Source: an uncultured Prevotella sp. (GTDB lineage: Bacteria; Bacteroidota; Bacteroidia; Bacteroidales; Bacteroidaceae). Taken from it: 8,006 bases of DNA. Location: the NCBI GenBank assembly GCA_900557255.1, contig USSA01000132.1, forward strand, positions 1 to 8,006, given 5' to 3'. This document shows, piece after piece, positions 5,382 through 8,006 of the stretch. The translations under genes were made by a program, and so were the position numbers. Position 1 is the first letter of the stretch. Each line of letters begins with the position of its first letter. Under the pieces are notes generated by a model that had not been told where the DNA came from, made no database searches, and was given only the letters and a program-made list of their open reading frames with translations.

Positions 5382-7823
5382 ATGAAAGCTATAAATATAA
5401 AGCTTGCTACTTTTAGTTTCGCAGCTATGCTCCTCGCTTCTTGTAGTGATAGCAATAACATTCTTGAAAATGGTGGTAACAGCCCTATCAAGACTGTGGT
5501 AGGTTCTGCTGTCACATCCACAACTGATGCGCAAGAACTGGCAAGCCGCATTACAAACTATAAGGTTCAGAACACAACAGCTAGCGCAAGAACGAGAGCA
5601 TATGCTGGTTCAGATTGGGATGGAGTAACTGTTCCAGTAAATGCAGCAAAAATTGAAAAAGATGAATATAATGCGGTAATTAACGTTACCAACAATAATA
5701 ATATTATACTTATCCCTGCTGGAGTTACTATCAAGACTCTTTTTAACATGGAAGGTAAAACTGTTTATGTAGCAGGAACCCTTGATTATGAAAGTAGCGA
5801 TTGGTGGGGAAAGGGTGAAATTCGAGTTTTAAAAGGCGGTAAATTCATCGGCTTCAAAAAACAAGGAAATGCAGGAATAGAATTCCTTGGACAGAATAAA
5901 ATAATAAACTATGGAACTATTGCTGCTCCTCAAAATGCGACAAATTTAACGATAGCTAACCAAATTGTTGACAATCATGGAAGTTTAGACCTAAGTGGGA
6001 AGAATTTAATTTTGTCTAACAATGCAGTCCTAAATGTTACAGGTACTTTGAAAGCAAAGACTTTATCAATAACAAATAGTGAAGTATATAGTGGTTGCTC
6101 TGCGAATATATCTGATTTCGTATATATATCAAACGGCAGCGAGCTACACGTATCATATTTGCACTGCAAGAATTTCAAACAAGATTCAGGTGGTAAAGTC
6201 GTAGTGAAAAACCAATCTATGATTGAATGCGACAATGTGTTCATGAATTTGAATTCCCAGCAGGGAACATACGCATTGGGCGAGACAGACGCTGTCTGCG
6301 TAATCAAAGCAGCAAAGCTTGCATTCAATGCTCCTGGTCCGGATGCTACGAATAAGATACTTTGTAAAATGTTCGCAACAAGCGGAGAAAGAGCAGGATT
6401 CATCGTTGACGTTCCAGAAGATAAGATATATGGAATAACAGATGATAACGAAAAGACATTAGGTGTTTTATCAGACGGAAATCATGGCCAAGCTAAAAGA
6501 CCAAAAGATAGCTCTATAACAGAAGAAGGATACGGAGTGACACTGAACAACGATTGTAACGTATTCTTGTCCTCTTCTAACGAGGCTTCTAAATATGTCA
6601 TCAAGAAAACAGAGAGTGAAGATTGCAAGACTCCAGGATTCAATGATAACAAGCCTCAACCTGATAAGCCAAAGACAGACTTGATTATCTCTGTGGATTA
6701 TGACCACACACACGACATCTCTGCTACAGGCATCATGGATCTTGACGGCTATCTGTACATGTCATACCATACAAATCAGGAACAGAAAGACAATGCAGAT
6801 AACTCACACGGAGGTTGTGTTGAAGTTCTTACTCCTGTAAAAAACAACAAGGTACAACTCTTGCAATACCTCTATGATAGCCAAAGAGTAATAGACTTCA
6901 ACCACCTTCTGGCTGTTGAATTGAATAATGGCGAGAAAAAGATTTTCCTGCCAGGTAATTCTAAAAAGAAGGGTGCATTACTATCATACATGACCATCAA
7001 TGAAGACCATATGTTAGCAACGGAGTCTAAAGAGATAACAACTGCAGACGTTGACAAGGATGGAAATCCAATTGTTAAGATCGTAGAACCATTGCAATAC
7101 GCCCAATTGCATCCAGCAACAGAGGAGTATAAAGGTAAAAAATATGACGAGAATTGTGTTGTTTACAACAAGAAGAAAGATCATCTGATTGTTGCAACCA
7201 CAGAAGGATATGTCGTATACGATGCAAACACCATGAACGAGGTCGACAAAATAGAAAGACCAGGAAAGGTTAAGCACGTAGCAATCGGCAATGGAAAAAT
7301 CGTTGGACTTTATCTTAACGACAAAAACCATTCTAGCGATGACGAGGTTGGAGCAACTATCGAAGTAATAAATAGAGATGACGAAGATTTCGAAAATTCT
7401 ACAAAATTCCACACAACGGTAGGAATAAAACCAAATGATGGCAAGAATGTAGTTTTTGTTAAGGACAACTTGATATATGTTTGCCAAAGCGGACTCGGAC
7501 TCTATGTTTACAACATGAAGGGTGAAGAGCAATGGCACTGGCAGATGCCAAGTGCTTGGAATGACAAGAAGAAAGTATACAAGGCATTATGTAACGGATG
7601 CGATGTAGATGACAAATACGTTTATCTAGCATACGGTTCTTATGGACTTGTCGTTTTGGACAAAAACACCCATGAGGTTGTAGCACACAGAGTAGCATCT
7701 AAGTCTGCTAACTACGTCAAAGTAAAAGACAACTACATTTATGTAGCATATGGTAGAGACCGCCTGCAGGTATACAACCTTTCTACAGGTGCTCATACAG
7801 AAACAAATTATCAAAAGAAGTAA
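5382..7823 (+). CDS. Large predicted surface lipoprotein: beta-solenoid plus LVIVD-type beta-propeller (paralogue B)
   Basis: 813 aa from ATG 5382; stop TAA 7821-7823. A TTG nine bases upstream is in frame, but the ATG is preferred: it puts the lipobox Cys at residue 21, exactly as in paralogue A (LLAS-C21-SDSN against FAS-C21-SDSN). Residues about 30-90 are linker. Residues about 95-400 are solenoid-like (VYVAGTLDY, IRVLKGGKFIGF, NKIINYGTIAAP, LDLSGKNLILSNNAVLNVTG). A Pro/Lys linker (KPQPDKPK, about 424-431) leads into the propeller: SYHT 461-464, FNHL 506-509, NCV 591-593, VATT 604-607, YLAYGSYGLVVLD (748-760), YVAYGRDRLQVY (787-798). These motifs occur in the same order and at similar spacing in paralogue A, so the two arose by duplication; the solenoid halves have diverged far more. 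It is probably anchored in the outer membrane, facing outward. Function is unknown. Confidence 0.85.
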   Translation: MKAINIKLATFSFAAMLLASCSDSNNILENGGNSPIKTVVGSAVTSTTDAQELASRITNYKVQNTTASARTRAYAGSDWDGVTVPVNAAKIEKDEYNAVINVTNNNNIILIPAGVTIKTLFNMEGKTVYVAGTLDYESSDWWGKGEIRVLKGGKFIGFKKQGNAGIEFLGQNKIINYGTIAAPQNATNLTIANQIVDNHGSLDLSGKNLILSNNAVLNVTGTLKAKTLSITNSEVYSGCSANISDFVYISNGSELHVSYLHCKNFKQDSGGKVVVKNQSMIECDNVFMNLNSQQGTYALGETDAVCVIKAAKLAFNAPGPDATNKILCKMFATSGERAGFIVDVPEDKIYGITDDNEKTLGVLSDGNHGQAKRPKDSSITEEGYGVTLNNDCNVFLSSSNEASKYVIKKTESEDCKTPGFNDNKPQPDKPKTDLIISVDYDHTHDISATGIMDLDGYLYMSYHTNQEQKDNADNSHGGCVEVLTPVKNNKVQLLQYLYDSQRVIDFNHLLAVELNNGEKKIFLPGNSKKKGALLSYMTINEDHMLATESKEITTADVDKDGNPIVKIVEPLQYAQLHPATEEYKGKKYDENCVVYNKKKDHLIVATTEGYVVYDANTMNEVDKIERPGKVKHVAIGNGKIVGLYLNDKNHSSDDEVGATIEVINRDDEDFENSTKFHTTVGIKPNDGKNVVFVKDNLIYVCQSGLGLYVYNMKGEEQWHWQMPSAWNDKKKVYKALCNGCDVDDKYVYLAYGSYGLVVLDKNTHEVVAHRVASKSANYVKVKDNYIYVAYGRDRLQVYNLSTGAHTETNYQKK

Positions 7824-7824
7824 C

Positions 7825-7842
7825 AAAAGCAGAAATGCTTTT
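7825..7842 (+). terminator. Small hairpin with U-run after paralogue B
   Basis: AAAAGC (7825-7830), a 6-base loop, then GCTTTT (7837-7842), starting two bases after the stop codon. The right arm itself supplies the U-run. The stem is weak, so termination here is probably partial. Confidence 0.45.
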
Positions 7843-7853
7843 CAGATAATAAG

Positions 7854-7905
7854 AAACACCAGATGAATGCAGCTGCAACAGCTCGCAGCTGCATTCATCG
7901 TGTTT
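7854..7905 (+). terminator. Perfect 15-bp hairpin just before the next gene
   Basis: GATGAATGCAGCTGC (7862-7876) pairs perfectly with GCAGCTGCATTCATC (7885-7899) around an 8-base loop. After a two-base bulge, AAACAC (7854-7859) pairs with GTGTTT (7900-7905), for 21 pairs in all, ending in a short T-run. It has the form of an intrinsic terminator or attenuator. It ends only 11 bases before the ATG at 7917. Confidence 0.75.
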
Positions 7906-7916
7906 AAAAACTCATT

Positions 7917-8006
7917 ATGAAGCGAAAAATATTACTATACTCAACTACAGTTCTGCTACTTCTCATGGCAGCACAAAGCGCTATGGCTCAGACGAAAGGC
8001 AAAAAG
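7917..8006 (+). CDS. Start of a secreted or outer-membrane protein (3' end outside window)
   Basis: ATG at 7917 opens 30 codons running off the right edge in frame. The peptide begins MKRKILLYSTTVLLLLMA and continues to QSAMAQTKGKK. It has a short positive N-terminus, a hydrophobic core of about 13 residues and an A-M-A|Q site for signal peptidase I, with no lipobox Cys. It is therefore exported to the periplasm, outer membrane or medium rather than lipidated. The visible part is too short to name a family. It follows the lipoprotein pair on the same strand with no room for an ordinary promoter after the hairpin at 7854-7905, so it probably depends on transcription coming through that hairpin. 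It may be a partner of the lipoproteins in the envelope; this is inference. Confidence 0.7.
   Translation, partial: MKRKILLYSTTVLLLLMAAQSAMAQTKGKK

Noticed and set aside
7014..7538. 174-codon minus-strand frame inside paralogue B
   Set aside because: Shadow of the propeller coding region; no ribosome site, promoter or recognisable domain.
1..8006. CRISPR array, tRNA, rRNA or a complete insertion sequence
   Set aside because: No spaced identical repeats with unique spacers, no cloverleaf or rRNA motif and no transposase-like protein were seen on either strand.

Overview
The window looks like Bacteroidales chromosome, most probably Prevotella/Segatella or a close relative. Three things point there: lipoprotein signal peptides ending in a Cys followed by an Asp/Ser/Asn-rich stretch, promoter-like boxes of the Bacteroidetes type (TAnnTTTG with an upstream TTTG), and A-rich leaders without strong Shine-Dalgarno sites. 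The organism is inferred from these features, not from a database match.

Left part (1-2021). The window opens inside the 3' end of a plus-strand ATPase-type gene carrying a DUF4143-like C-terminal region. A GC-rich hairpin separates it from a minus-strand block of three small genes of unknown function. In transcription order these are a 151-aa helical protein (1566-2021), a 51-aa protein (1146-1301) and a 172-aa protein (638-1156). The last two overlap by 11 bases and are probably translationally coupled. The 151-aa gene has a well-formed Bacteroidetes-type promoter. The 264-base stretch between it and the 51-aa gene has no long gene but holds a hairpin and a possible 13-codon leader ORF.

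Middle part (2022-2805). This noncoding region is full of repeats: a short palindrome, a hairpin, a roughly 165-base imperfect inverted repeat built from GGAGTTAA-like units, and four copies of an exact-period 21-base tandem repeat. It ends in the promoter/leader of the next gene, which carries a duplicated 15-base motif at 20-base spacing.

Right part (2806-8006). Two large tandem paralogues of 806 and 813 aa encode predicted surface lipoproteins. Each has a lipoprotein signal peptide with Cys21, an N-terminal half that reads like a beta-solenoid, and a C-terminal half that reads like a beta-propeller with LVIVD-type repeats. A strong hairpin lies between them. After the second gene come two more hairpins, and then, only 11 bases past the second one, the start of a further gene with a signal peptide, cut by the window edge. 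The three right-hand genes probably form one envelope locus whose relative expression is set by the hairpins. Their molecular function cannot be read from the sequence; adhesion or ligand binding at the cell surface is the most reasonable guess.
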